The notes: generated from the sequence alone by a model not told the origin. A stretch of 64,000 nt of DNA from Pipra filicauda (GCF_003945595.2 NW_024104292.1:3277075-3341074); one strand, 5' to 3'; positions 12,477-26,708 are shown, counted from the first letter of the stretch. Translations and numbers: made by a program.

Positions 12477-13130
12477 TGTGGCAGCATGTTAGGTGCCCAC
12501 TAAAGCCTCTCTCTATTCTGCCGTCCTCAGCTGGGCAGGGGAGGGAAAATATAGTGAAAGGCTCATGGGTCAACATAAAGGTAGGAAGAGATCACTCACC
12601 AGTGATTGTCATGGGCAAAACAGGCTCAAGTTAAGGAAAAATTGATTTGATTTTTTATTAATGAAATCAGAATAGGATAATGAGAAATAAAAGATAAACC
12701 TTAAAACCTTCCCCTCCCCCCTCCCTTCTTCCTGGGTTCCACTTCTCTTCTAATTTTCTCTCCCTCCTCTCCCACGGTGGTACAGGGGGTGAGGAATAGG
12801 GATTGCAGTCAGTCCATCTCTGCTGCTCCTTCCTCCTCAGGAGAGGACTCCTCGCACTATTTTCCCCTGCTCCATTGTGGGGTGCCCTCCAGCGGGAGAC
12901 AGTCCTCCATGAACTGCTACGACATGAGTCCTTCCTACAGGCTGCAGTTCTCAAACTGCTCCAATGTGGATCCCTTCCATGGGTACAGTACTTCAGGAAC
13001 AAGCTGCTCCAGTGTGGGTGCCCCTCAGGCTCACGAGTCCTGCCAGCAAACCTGCACAGCTTGGGCTCCTCTCTCTGTGGAGCCACAGCTCCTTCCAGGA
13101 GGGTCACAGCCTCCTTTGGACATCCATTGC
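12477..13130 (-). mobile_element. Truncated solo LTR, family A
   Basis: This is a second copy of the LTR seen at 1619-2723, in reverse orientation. Its + strand left edge at 12477 corresponds to the LTR 3' end. Reading leftwards on the - strand it keeps the repeat-rich middle region, an AATAAA signal at 12654-12659, and the terminal region. It stops near 13130, so the U3 part with the promoter-like region and the start of the LTR are missing. Overlapping ORFs on both strands (12667-13143 -, 12777-13157 + and 12803-13309 +) arise from the GC-rich repetitive LTR and two run into flanking DNA; none has a recognisable product. Confidence 0.8.
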
Positions 13131-16100
13131 ATAAAGAGGTCATACAGAAGATTGTAGAGTCTAGTGTATTTTGGAAAATGAAAACTGAGAGGTCACAGCA
13201 ATTTCTTTTACAGTCATGTAAATCCGGTTGTGCCAGTCTGCTTTACTACTGCCTGTGTTCTGCATTACAGACATTAACAAATTACTTGGTGGAGAAAAAG
13301 GGGAAATAGACTGTTATTGTCATGACAAATGTAACATCCCCTTAGGAATCACTAAAATAGTTATTTTCTTTTTAGATTAACATACTTCTACATTCAAACA
13401 TTTTTTTTAATGAATCTGATCTAAACCAGCAACTTGTTTTTCTTCTAATTTCTATTGCATCTGGGAAAAGAAAAATGTGCAATAATACATTTTTCATTCA
13501 GAACAACTTGTCATTTACAGTGACTGCTTCTGCAAAATATTTTTCCCTTCATGTCAAACTTAACAACATAAATTCTTCTTTTTAAGTAATATCAGACTAA
13601 AAAAAATTATAAAAACCTCAAAAAATTGAGTCATAAGAACTCCCTCTAGTTTATGAGTTTTCATTTGTATGCTAATATGCAGCTAAATAACAGGAATTGT
13701 AAAATGACATTGATAATACACTTGTTATTAACTTTTTCAAAATGTCCATTAGGAAAATTATTAAAATCTGAAAAGTCTCTTTTCTCTCTTCCTCTTAAGA
13801 GCTGTTTCATTTTTTGTTATTTTTACGTTAATTTATTACATGAATCGTAATAATAGTAATCATTGGCCATAGCTACAATCTTAACAGAGACTGAAGACAA
13901 CGAGAAAAAAAGTTGGTTTTTATTTCCAAATATTAATGATAAGTCTTCATATTATTAATTTAAAAAAGAAAATAATTAATTGAAAAACCATTTCAGAATC
14001 TTCAAAGCAACTAAGACTGCAAGGGAATTTTTAATGGAGGCCTGATACTACAGCAGGAATCAGACTACATTTCCTCCAAAACCAGTGACTGGTAGAGAGA
14101 TAGATGTGCAAACAGATAAATCAAATTAATTTGTACTGAGGTTTAGTACAGTTATATTTTCTCCTGTATTTTTTTCTCTCCAGCATCCATAGATATATTT
14201 CTTCCTGATTTAGTCATACATTCTAGATGTTCATTTATGAATATTTGTGCTATATGTGTCTGTATGTTCAGTCGTTTCTTGAACAAATTGTGGGCTCATT
14301 GAAGATAGTCACAATCAATATACTTCACAACAGACACTGAGTTAAAATTATCTTCAGAAAAATGCAGACAATATTTCAGGATGTTAATTATGGAAATTGC
14401 AGTAAGATCAAAGATGGTTTGGGGAACCCCTTTGTGGATCCCCTCTGCTCTAGTCTCCATCAAAGCATCATTTGATATATCTTTGGGAGTTGCTGCCTGG
14501 CAATACCTCAGAACACAAAGCAACAGCTCTAGAACTGACTTTTTTCAAGTTTGTTTAAAAACATTACTTCAAAGAAAAAAAAAAAACAAACCCAAAACAA
14601 GCAAACAAAAAAAATTAACGATAACAATTAGACTAATGAGAACATACACATCAGCCCATTAACCAGCCAACATACAATTTCATTTGAGAGATGCCAAAAA
14701 GAACAATAAGCAAAATAACTCCTTTAATTATTTTAGAGATGTTCTAGATTGGCTAGACTGAAAGCATGAATAAGACAGATTTTTTTAAAAATTTTTTCCT
14801 AGTAAACTATTTTACTAGGACAAGCAAGCAAATCTAGTTTTGTTCATATAGTGCTGAGTTTCCCTTGGTTCTAAAGTGAAGTGGAGAAAACATGTGCTAC
14901 CCAGAAAGAAAGAAAAAACCAAAGAGTTTTTATGACCTCCATGCCCCTTTTTTACAAAATAGCACATAACTGATCTTGTTCTGCTCCTGTATCAGCAAAG
15001 GTCTCAGAGAAGCAATATTTCTATTATTCTTCCAATCATAATTAACATTTATGTTGTTTTCCAACTTAACAAGAGTCTTGACATGATGACATTGAACCTG
15101 AAGATTATTTATTATGAAAATGCCACTGACAACCATTTTGGAATAATTTCATTTTTATGCCCTCATTTTAATATTTTTCCATTGTATTTCTTTCAACAAC
15201 AGAATCTTTATAAAACCCTTGTGGGATAGCAAATTTTTTTTAACTTTTAAAATTAAAATAAAAACAGCATTCAGCAAGAAAAAGATGAAGTATGCTATCT
15301 TTTAAAATTTATGAAATGCATTAGTTTTAATAAATATGTTTAAATATTTGTATCTTGCTGTCCTTAATCAGCACACAATTGCTAGCAGAACTTGTGTAAC
15401 ATTTCTAGTGTATATATATTGCTATATAAGTAGCAGTGTGTTTTATTATAAAATTATATATTATTTTACATATTAAAACTATGTGGTCTATCAACTTATA
15501 CGATATATTATAAATGTCCTTATGTTATTTTTTTACATGCTGATTTATAAAATGGGAAAAATAATCTTATTTAAAACTAGCTAATTTTAATATAGAACAA
15601 GACATAAGAACAAGAAATTCCATAGGTGATCATGGAACAAGGAGAAAGTATGTTTGTAACAGCGTAAATTGGCTTCACTGTCTTATAAGAAAAAGATTGA
15701 GCTTGAAAAAAATATGGGAACATCTGTATTGTACTGTGATCCATAAAGTACAGCTGGTCTAGGCAGAGAAAAACCCTGCTGCCAGATTTCTACAGAGTTG
15801 TCCTGCCTAGGACAAATCACTTATATCATTTCCATGCTGCTTCCAAATCTGTGCCAAGAGCAAAGTGGCTTTAATGAACCAAGAAATCCTAGAAAATGTT
15901 TGGTGTATTTTACACGCAGTGAATTATTTTTGCAATAAGCAACTAAAGAATAATAGATATACTATCATGTTCAGAACAGGTCTTATTGAAAACTGAGAGT
16001 GGAATAGCAATCTCATATTTTCCGTCTGTTCATTAGCCTACTTCTAAGAACAAAGAATGGACGAAGAAATATTTGAGAAGAAATGCAGTTTAAATTTATA

Positions 16101-17239
16101 GGGAGCATGTTCAAGAGCTGTTTTTTTACTCTGAAGAGAAGCTTAAATAGAAAAAGTAGGGGTCTAAAGCTCAAAAAGCTTTAGAAAAACAGAATTTCTG
16201 TCCTGTTCTGGTCTGTACTGATTTCAAAGGCAGTTTGCCTGTTCGAGGAATGCAGCAACACACGTGAAATCTGCAGTTCACAGCAGTCAGTGTGCACAGG
16301 TTCATAGCCTTGGTTTATTTTCCAAAAAAGCTTATTTTGAAAATAAGAACTACTTGAATGTCTTCTGTTAGGGTTTAAGCATAGGTCTGCTTCCATTTCC
16401 TCATTCAGAGCTTGCACTCACCTTGTGGGTAAGAAATTAGGTGACCTTGATGAGAAACTTCCATGCAGGTTGATTCACTGTCACGCCTTGAAGAAGCTGA
16501 CAGCCAGTCAACTGCTATAGCTTTTCATTTTCTTCTAATTATGAAAACTGAAAGCTTATAATTAAGTTCAAGCATAGTAAGACAGCTTTTAGAGAGCTTG
16601 CCATGTTTACCTCACAACTCTATTAAAGTAAAATGAAGAAATAATATAGCTTTGTGTTTATTATATAACTGAAAGTTAAAGTGTTCTGCAGCAGTCTGTA
16701 TTCAGCTCTTTCACCATACACCAGGAAAATTTTATACTTCAGTGTAAAAATTCAGATATAACAACATTCAGATGTATTGCTCAGAGCACAGTATAACTGC
16801 AAAGCCTAAACTATGTTTTTCCAAAATGAAAGGGAATTTTTTCAAGATGTAAGTTATCCACTAATACAAGAAAATAGTCAAATACAGTTGGATGTATTTT
16901 GCTGTTATTATTGAAGTATTTATGTGAATGAATTTCACAAGAAAATCCAAAAGCAACACAAAAAAAAATTTCAGCTTTAGTTAGAAAAAATAAGTCTTTT
17001 TGCATATCAGAAAATGCCAGTTTTCATGTTCTTTAAACTAACTGACCAGGTCTGTTCTCTCTGGAACCAGGCTCTTGAATGTCACTGAGTGACCCATGGG
17101 AAATAGAACATTACAGTTCAAAGAAACCTCATACTGCTACATTGTCCTACTAGCCTCAGGCATGTTTCTGCTCCTTTTGTGCTTGCATGACAGCTAAGTT
17201 ATCCTGGGAATCAAAAATTTAGTTCCAGGTTGCTGCTTT

Positions 17240-17241
<2 letters not shown>

Positions 17242-17279
<38 letters not shown>
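17242..17279. repeat. Poly-T run of 38 bases
   Basis: An uninterrupted T homopolymer preceded by TGCTGCTTTTA. It could be the A-tail of a retroposed sequence on the - strand or simple slippage growth. Flanking DNA shows no obvious SINE or processed pseudogene. Length may be affected by sequencing error. Confidence 0.9.
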
Positions 17280-17284
<5 letters not shown>

Positions 17285-20200
17285 TGGAATATATGTAACA
17301 TTTTGGAGGACTTTGCCAATATTTTAAAGGAAGTTATTTTCACAGTTATACAAATAAATAAAATTATCCCACAGGAAAAAAGAAAAAGTGAAAAAGTGAC
17401 ATCTGTAAAAACTCCTTTTATTCTCTGGCTATTGATATTCCTTTGCCACCAGCTAAAATACTGAGTAACACAGTTACAGGTCCATGTATTTATGCATCAT
17501 CTGTGAAGCAAGATAATTGTATAGTAACTTAGCCTCTTTGGTAAAGCTGGAGAAAAAAAATTCAATGGGTCAGAGACAGTACATCTGGCATAATAAAGTG
17601 CAGGAGAAGTTCGAGGAGGAGGCACACATTACAGGAAGCCTGTGAGCAGTAGGTGGAAATCTGGAGTAGCCTGGAGTTTTGAGAAACTAGTGAAAGGGAA
17701 AAAGGAACTTGGGTCTGATTGGGACCTATGAACAAATCTTTAGGAGCTGTGGGACAACTGCAGAGGTGGGAATGAGTTGAGGAGGCAGTAACCAAGACTG
17801 AAGGATCAACGGAAAGATATGAGAAGTAAGACATCCAAGCCAGAGGTCATGTCAAGGAGAAGAAGTCAATGGAAGGGAAATGCCAGTTGTACACAAACAG
17901 GCAAAAGCTTCTCCCAGGAACCAGCACAAGTATAATGAAATGTATTCAAAGATTCTCATTGTCCTTGCAGTCTTTGGATAAAGTGAAGCTCTCTACAATA
18001 AAGCTTTGTAACTGTTACTACTTCCAAATTCAGAGAATACAGGCAGCATTCAAGTCCATAATGCTAAATACATGCATCTACATCTGGAGTGGATTCCACA
18101 TGCAGATACCACTTCTAAAAATGACCAAGAGACAGACAAGGAATGTTTGTCTGACAAAGTGTCTTTCTAACAGACATGAATATCACTTATATACTTGTTT
18201 GGTAAATTCAAAGAATGCCTAACAAGGACACTACATACAAAAGATTTCATAGCATCTTATACTCTTACAGCTACTGAAATTAACTCATATTCTTGATAGA
18301 AGAAATGTTCCATTGTACAGGTCATGACCTTGATAGCTTCTCCACAGTTCTCCACTGTGACTGCAGAGAACTCTTTGCTGCAAAACTAGTTCAGCTCTAG
18401 TTAGAAAGAGAGATTGTGTGCAGATGGTTGCTCAGTAGGTGCGCTCATGCTGAACAGCACCAAAATTCACTTTGTTCCATCTAAGCAAATGTAATTATGA
18501 GTTGGGTTTTTTTGTTTGTTTGCTGACAGGTTTTTTCCCCCAGGTATGGCTTAAAAGGGATGGAGGTATAGGATAAACGGCAGCTTCAGACGAGTCAGTA
18601 GGTTTCTCCACTGATAAGATTTTGCCTTTACTCCTTGCAGTGATCTTTCATGGGTTTTTTGTCTAAGAAAGTTTTTAACATCACAATACTTATGATAAGA
18701 ATATAAGTTCTTTTGACTTTCACACAAAAATAATTCTGCCAATTTCTGTGTCTCAAGGTTACAGAGGAAATATGAAAATCCAGATATTAAAATAAGATTT
18801 TGTACATATATTCTTTTTATCAAATTGCATTTCCAGCATTCTCTTATTCTGAACCCTGAGGTTCATAGTGCAGATTAAAACCTGAATCAAGCCATTTATT
18901 CTACAGTTTTACTTAAAAAGTGATAGCAGTTTTTAAAAATATCACCAAATTCATTTTTTCAGCAATGTTTATCTGCTGATTCAAAGTACTTTCAGAGCAT
19001 GCATAGAAACATTTCCATGGAGGTCTGCAAGAGTTCTGTCCTCTAAGTTGTTTTTCCAGAATCAAAGCATAGCTCTAAGAATGTAAGAGGTAAATGGTAC
19101 CTTAGGATAGAAAGCACAAATGTTATGAGACCAGTGTATATTGTCATAGAAGTTATTAATGGTTTTCTCTATGCAAAAAAATCATCTTTCGGAACTAAAA
19201 CCAACACTTTTTCTCCCCAGACTGTTAAAGTATGATTTTTCTATTTGAAAGTTAATTAGAAGTTGTTGCTGCTCATGGGGTTTTTTTCCCCTTCCTGTAG
19301 AGCTAGCTACTTGTTTGACAGATGACTGCTGCAAAGAAGGATACACAGCAAGTATGCTAATGGCTCATTCACAAACAGCTGTATGAAGACAGAGATTTTT
19401 TTCAAACATTTGAATTTAGGCAATATATACCAGGAATGTACACCTGTCGAGTGTTATTGAGTACTTGATACAGCTGATACACTATAGCTGTGCTTTCACT
19501 GCTGTCAGCTATAACTACATAATTAATTTTCTAATATAGCTATTAAGGGTTTTATTCTTTTTTACTATGAAGAAAAAAATCAATCCAGTCATCACTTTCA
19601 CTTCTCTCTTGTATACAAAAAAAAACCCCAAAAGATAGAAACTAAATACTGGTCAGTATTCTTCAGCTTCTGCTCACAAGTTATTCCTTCTACAGAAAAG
19701 TAACTTGAAATGACGTTGTAGGGGCTCATTAGCATATTTAAGTAGTCACCACTAGTGGCCTTTTGAATGAGAAAAGGTTAATAATTGGGGATTTTCTCAA
19801 CATTTCAGATAATGTACTTCTTGACTATAATCATCGCCATTTCTCCTCAGTAGATATCTCTCAAACATTCAGCTTCAGAATAAATGGAAAAGAAACAAAC
19901 TGAGTACATTATTCCATGTCATTAAAAGTGAAAATATGAAGTGAAAAATGTTTAAAACATAATATTTACAAAAAAGGAACTTATAAAGCAGTTGGTTGTG
20001 GTGGTTTAGTTCTTTCTTAGTCTTGGCATATGAAAAAGAACCATTTTGAAGTAAATATTCAGCAATGTATCACAGAGATGTTTTTAATTTGTCAATGCCT
20101 TACACTGATGCAGGAACTGGTCCACTGTATGTCTGAATACATGAGACATTCTTAATTTTTCCCTAAACCTGAGGCTATGAGAGCACTACCTCTCTGTAGA

Positions 20201-22318
20201 ACAACGGAAGATTTGGCTCTTAAGGGGAAATGATATTTCCTGAATTTTTCAACTGAATCATCTCTAATATTTACTGTGAATATAATACAGCCTCAATACA
20301 TCTCTTTAAAAAAAGTTTCTTGTTTTTACAGAGAATTTTTAAGGCCTTCTACCTAAAGACTCATGCTCACAAAAGAAAATAGAAAGAAATGCATTATTAT
20401 TTTAGTGTCATTTATATGGAAGTTGTGTTCTTAGTCTTCCAGCAGGAATACATCACTTACTAATTAAGTAGAAGGGTTCATTTGGGAAAATAAACTCTAA
20501 AAATATGCTAGGGACATTAGACTCTTTAACATATGATGATACAGTTCAGTAAATCATCATAGATGAAAAAGTGGACTATATATTTCTGCCCCTCCATCTT
20601 TGGCCTCCTATTAATGTCCATATTTGCAGATTCTCATTCTCCCAGAGCAAGAAGCAGGAATATTTCTGGACACCATCTTTAAAGAGCAGCTGACACTAAT
20701 AATAATTGAGACTTTTAACTATCTTGGAAGATCCTGGCTAAGAAAGTGTAGCTAACACTATGAATCTAAAGATTCTGGAAAATTAATCAACTGAAAAGTA
20801 AACAGAAGTACTATACAACTCCCAGAAGCAGATGCTGAATAAAGACACAATCATTTTAAACTGCATAATATACATCAGTATGAGTTATCAGTTTACCATG
20901 ACAGTCACAGATTCTGAGTTTAATTTGGATAAACAGATTGAGAAAGAAATGTTGTTTTCAACTGCCGGGTGAGATTGTTTTCAGTTCAGATAAATTGTTC
21001 CACCAAATACCTTATATTGACAGCCTTATGAGGAAAGAAAATGCGTTTGTGAGCTGAGAGTACAATTGGGAATGGATTTTATTTATTTAGATATTTTCAT
21101 ATCAGGTGGCAAAACCATAAGTTTTGAGGGTTCATTCTGCTGCTAGCAGCAACCTAGATTACAGCACGTCTGAGTTACCTAGTCTGCAGTATATATATTT
21201 TTGAAAATATGAATTGTACAAATAATAGAAAATACCCTGTTGCTTTTAAGCTGCTGCATGAGATTATATAAACTTGTGGTAATTTTCACCCGATCATTTT
21301 CCAGACAAACCAAAATAGATACATTGTTGCTCAATCTTTCTGTTTCCCTCTCTTTCTTTCTTAATTTTTTTATATGAATCACATTTATTCACCAGGTTTA
21401 TCAACTAGAAAATCACTATAAAAATGTAAGTAGTTAAATCTTAGGGAAAAAAAAGGAAAAAATGCATGGTTGCTCTTAATTTTGTCTTATTATTTTTACT
21501 TTATGATATAGCCTGTAACTGTCTTATCATGTGTTTTTAGTGGGAATATTGTCTGACTTGGAGAAATAATTGTGTAAATCTTTTTGTTACTATTTTTAAA
21601 AGGAAATTGAAAAATCAGAGTTCTGTCATAATGGCATCTACTCTTTGGGGAATAACAAGATTATTAGCCTCTACATAAACCAGCATGTAAAGCAGTTAAA
21701 ACACATCAGAAGTCACTTTCAAAGCCAGACACCAAGAGCTGTACCTAGATAAAACTTTTGGGGCCATTTCAAGATTATGGGAGGATACATGGCTTAGACA
21801 ACTTATTCTTGTCAGCTTGTTTAGGCTAGCTCCTCAGGAGCAATCCACACACATCAGTTTAGCCTGACACCCCAGTCAGGTTTTAGTGATCTCCTGTCTC
21901 CTAGTCTGAAACCTTTTTAAGCTTTTGATAGTTGTACATCTGTTCTAAGTTTCTCCTAGCCCATCTTTCTCTTACTACAGTGGATTCTCCCTCTCCAGGC
22001 TGTCTATTTATCCTTTTTCGTACCCTCTCTATTAGGACTCACAATGGCATTAGTTGGGTTTTTTTCCCATCAGTTCCAATTCACTGTCCAGCACTGTGCC
22101 TTATCCCAGAGCCACACTCAGTAGAAAAGTCTTGCAATTTCAGGAACAGAATCTATGAGAAACTTCATTTTTCATCCCCTATAAAGAAGATATAAGAGCA
22201 GTGATCTCTCCACACTTTATGATATGGCCAGATGTGCCCAGTTGTTCAGGGCAAAAGAAAATAGAAAGGTCTTCACACTCTTCCAGCCAGACTTCGGGAT
22301 CTCTATCAGGTGAAAGGG

Positions 22319-22345
22319 CAGTGTTAAAAATCTTTTTTAACACTG
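22319..22345. repeat. Perfect inverted repeat (12-bp arms, 3-nt loop)
   Basis: CAGTGTTAAAAA at 22319-22330 is exactly complementary to 22334-22345, with TCT between. A compact hairpin of unknown meaning. Confidence 0.85.
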
Positions 22346-23348
22346 AGAAATATGCATTCTTTAACATACTTTGCAGAAAAAGTCATAGCAAAACTGCTGA
22401 AATTTTCTGATGGCAATCAGGCCTTTATGATCAGTATGGCAGTTTTTGTTGAGATAATATAGGAAAATATATAATTAACTGACACAAACCTTTCTTTATA
22501 TGTGTGTCAATAAGATGTACATTTTTATAATAGTCAAGGTTCTAACTAATTTGGCATTTGTTTAATGTAAAATAATGATTTCCGATATGTCATCTTATTT
22601 ACCTACTTTTTTATCTATCCCTAGTATGCTGAATAACATTATTTCACATTGCCTTCTTCAAGTTCATATGATTCATTCTTTCAAGTTTGTATTCTTTATT
22701 TGTTATGTTTATGTAAAGATTAAGAACAAAAAGAACATAAAGACCTCTGAAAATAATTTTATATTCTGATTATGGCTACAAATGATGCTGATCCCATAAG
22801 TATTAAAAAAATATATAAAAAATCCTCTTTATTGTAAGGAACAGATTTCTTTTTAGAATATCACCTTACTGAAACCACAGCCAAGGTGAGATATACCAAC
22901 CAAATACTGTCTTTTGACAAGTTTCTTAACATGGAAGCAAAATTTGTAAATGTGACATCTGAGCACTAATTACACATAAGAGAGAGAAATAAACGATGTA
23001 GGTCAGATTTGTACCACACAATTTTTGAAACTTTGGAGATACCTTCAGTGGATCATTTAACTTTCATTTGGATGTGAAAGACAATATTGGAAAGTAGAGA
23101 GGACTGACCAGTGGAAAAGGATTTTGGTAACAATTACATTCTTTAGAAGTTGGTGAACTTTAGAAGTGGTCTAGTCCTTGAAAAAACATAGACTGAAAGA
23201 TCACATTCAGGTGTTCAAGATCAGTTCCTTAGTCTATAAGCAGGCTTTTGTCTTTTAAGTGCTACAGGTATCTTACATTTTACTGACAAACTTTTTGCTG
23301 GTACCTTAAAGAATCATCACTCAGTAATCATAAACAGCAATAGTCTTC

Positions 23349-23655
23349 CTCACAGAAACACAAAATAATTCAAGTTGGAAGAGAACTTTGGAGGTCGTCT
23401 GATTCTACTCGTACTAAAACAGGATGAAATTTGAAGTTGGATCAAGTTTCTCAGTCTCAGATATTCAAGATTCTCTGTGCAAACTGTTCCAGTGATTACT
23501 CTCACTGTGAAGAGTTGTTTCTTTTACTCAATTGGAATTTCCCTCATTGCAAATTTTATCTGTGGTCTGTCTTCCTGTGCAGTTCTGAAACCCTGCTCTT
23601 CCTATTGCAGCTCTGTACACCACTGGCGTTCACTGCTGCAAGGCCATATTGCTGA
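23349..23655 (-). mobile_element. CR1 LINE, old diverged 3' part
   Basis: Read on the + strand this begins with a degraded antisense CR1 3' terminus (AGTTGGAAGAGAACTTTGG at 23373-23391) and continues through the antisense 3' region. Many substitutions make it clearly older than the adjacent copy at 23659. No intact reading frame. Confidence 0.7.
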
Positions 23656-23658
23656 CAA

Positions 23659-24530
23659 AGAGTCATAGAATCCTTGGATTGGAAGGGACCTTTAAAAGTC
23701 ATCTATTCCAACACCTCTGCCATAAGCAGGGACATATTCAACTAAATCAGGTCACTCAGAGCCCCATCCAATCTGTCTTTCAATTTTTCCAGGGATGGGG
23801 CATCTGTCACCTCTCTGGGCAACCTGTGAAAGTGTTTCATCACACTCATCGTAAAAAACTTCTTCTCATATCCAGTCTGAATTGACTCTCTTTTAGTCTA
23901 AAACCATTACACCTTGTCCTATTGCAACAGACTCTGAAAGGTCTTTTGACCTTTCTCTAGAGTCTTCTCCGGAATAAACAACATCAAATCTCTCAGTTTT
24001 AACTCACAGGAGCGGTGTTCCAGCCCTCTGATAATGTTTGTGGCCTTCCTCTACATCCATGCGAACAGATCCACTTCTTTCTTGTACGGAGGACTCCAGA
24101 GCTGGATAGAGCATTCCACATGGGGTCTTTTCATCCCGCAGCATCCCCAAGTCCTTCTCCTCTGTGCTGTTTTCAATCTGTTTATCCCCTGACCCATACT
24201 GATATCAGGGTCATTCTGAACTTTGTAGACGCCTTTTTTGAATTAGTTGCTGTTTATGTTGGTCTATTTTTTCAGCCTGCCAGGAGAAATGGATTGACTC
24301 AACAAACTGATTCTGAATGGCAACTCTGCACTCCAGATCATCAAATGCTCCTCCACTTAGGAATTGTGTACAAACTTGTAGACAAAGAATTTCCATACCA
24401 TCATCCAAATTGCTAAAGAAGGTGCAAAACTGTACTAACTTGTACTGTTTTCTAAGTATCACCACAAGTTACTGTGAGCTAACCAACCTTCAAACTTCTT
24501 TTAGAATAGTTGTCTTAACCTTTAAACCTG
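23659..24530 (-). mobile_element. CR1 LINE, 5'-truncated copy
   Basis: The antisense CR1 3' end is clear at AGTCATAGAATCCTTGGATT (from 23661). It continues through the antisense 3' UTR and C-terminal ORF2, with GGACTCCAGAGCTGGATAGA near 24090, and on into a more decayed part of the reverse transcriptase region near 24340-24440. Frames open on the + strand (for example 24015-24416) are antisense artefacts. It abuts an older CR1 in the same orientation, which gives a tandem-like arrangement. The 5' end is blurred. Confidence 0.8.
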
Positions 24531-26708
24531 TGGTAAAAGTTTCAGTCCAGACACCTATCATAGAAACTTATGTTACTGTGCCTGCATCTGGATGCCCCCA
24601 TCCCCAAAGTTACAAATTACAGTAAGGCTTGTGAAGATTCCAGACTTCATGAATAAGATATGATGTCCTTTATCTTTGTTTCATCTCTTTCCTCCACGAT
24701 TAAATTGAGGTCAATAAAATTCAAATTGTCTGAAAGTTATCTAAGGATAACTTTACCTAAAACAGAGCTGTCTGGAACACCAGTCACAAAGATCTGAATT
24801 ATCCCAGAAAAGCCTTGGCACACTGGAAAACTAAACACTCAGAAAATGTTTTGTTTGCATCAGCTTTTGTTTCGACAAACCTTCGTCCCTCAGAGTACAG
24901 AATGATCATTTCATAATGGAAGATTCAGCTTCATAAAAAATTAAAACTGAGAATCGAATTAAAATTTATTAAAATTTCTGAAATCTGTCCCTGATATTGG
25001 TGAGAAAATCATGCTGAGCAAGATATCTATAGCTTGGAAACAGAAATATTTCCAAATATTTAACTTTTCTCCAGTCTTTTGATGAAAGACTTTTGAGGAA
25101 CCATTTGTATCAGCACGCTTGTTATTCAAACATGAAAAAAGAAAGTAAACCATATAATATAAAGGTTTCAGAGACATTAGAAAACAAAAAGGTAAATCTA
25201 GCCAACTGGTCTGTGTAGAACAGTCTAACATATGTAGCACTGGGTATACAAATATCCTTAGAAAAGTGGCCTTCCAGAGAGTATGTCTAATAACCTAATT
25301 TCTAGAATGTTCTAGAACTGGTCAAAAATGCATTAAAACAAACACCTTCAAACTACAGTTTGTCAATATGTCTATGAAAAGCACAAATGTACTGATTTCA
25401 ACAAAATTTGTAGCTCTGAACTGTCAAATTATTTCGATATTTTGCTTGGTCAGCATAAAAAGTTACAGCTGTACTTGAACATATTGACTCATCTAGGGTT
25501 AGTGTCATATTATCAGTTGAATAGAATACATAAATATAAAATCTTTGATGCACCTTTTCCCGTTCTATAAAAAGAATATTTTTGTGTTGGAATTTTTAAA
25601 GAAATTTCAGACACATTTCAAAATAATAATTATCAATAAATATAACTTTTAGAGGATCAGTTTCTTACAAAAGTAAATTTCAGTCAATTTTCACAGCTGC
25701 AGGTTGTGATGGAACTAATAAGAGCTTATGGGGGAAAAAGTACTGAGAATTATTTTAATTGCTTTCTCTCAAATCTACATGTCCATGGATTGCCTTTTGT
25801 CCATGACATCTTAATACTGAAACACTTCTAGATCTTATAAATCCTTTTTGTTGCTTAACCAGTTTTTCACCTAACTTTATACTCATTGAGAACATGTACA
25901 CTTTCCTTGACAGATCTCCAAAGTCATTATCTACGAAGACAACAACTTCTAATAAAGTTACTCTAATAACCAGAACTCCAAGACACATGTAAGCATGTTC
26001 TGAATTAAGATCTCAACTCACTTTTTTTCTCATTACTTCATTACATAAAAAAGACCATTAGTAACAAAATATGGACAATGAAAACTGAAGGAGAAAACCT
26101 TTCAGCTGCTTTTCACATACTGAGAACTGAAAAATATTGAAAATATATTGGAAAAAGAAGTACATTTGACATAGTTCTTGAAATAAGAATTAAAGAAAAA
26201 TGTGTCTTGACTGTGCAGCAGTGGGGAAGAACACTGGAAGAGGATTTGACAGGAGTATTTGACAACACTTTCCGCACGATAGTAGCTGCTTTTAGCAGTG
26301 TGTTGAGTGGAAAATGATTCAAAAATCATCTCATGGTATTAAGACTGTTGTATGTAACTGTCACTCTAAATTACTTCTATTTGCTCTACATGGAGAAGCC
26401 AGAAGTAAGGTAACAGGTAAATACTGGGACATGGGATGTTTCTGAACTTTATTCTAAACTTATTTTCATAAAACATTCATGCATTGAAGGACTACTCTTC
26501 ATCCTACTGGTGCTGTTCTATTCACCATGGTCTGCAAATATAGACAAGGGAAGGTGTTTAGGTACAGAGGAAGTACTTTTTAATCAATTAATTTCTTTTA
26601 TAAAAGATATCAGTTTTCCAGACAAACTGTTTAGCCTTATTCTTAAGCCCATTGTGGTTCATATATTCCTTTATCAACCTCTGTTCTTTTCTTTCCTGAT
26701 GTTTTCAC
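24531..26708. other. AT-rich non-coding sequence, no gene seen
   Basis: No recognisable exon, RNA gene or transposon. Short frames on both strands show no motif. Confidence 0.65.

Larger units (their letters stand above)
13131..23348. other. Long AT-rich non-coding stretch, no gene seen
   Basis: About 10 kb with no recognisable transposon copy, exon or RNA gene. The notable items are a T38 run at 17242-17279, a purine-rich patch at 17562-17880, a 12-bp-arm hairpin at 22319-22345, and mixed-composition segments at 19260-19560 and 19700-19860. The 117-codon frame at 17869-18222 has no motif, signal peptide or family resemblance and probably occurs by chance. Confidence 0.65.

Noticed and set aside
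12667..13309. Overlapping open frames of 126-168 codons on both strands
   Set aside because: They lie in a truncated family A LTR, overlap each other in different phases and two run into flanking DNA; no known product.
17869..18222. 117-codon frame in unique sequence
   Set aside because: No domain, no splice context I can support and no codon bias; expected by chance in 64 kb.
24015..24416. 133-codon frame on the + strand
   Set aside because: Antisense to CR1 ORF2.
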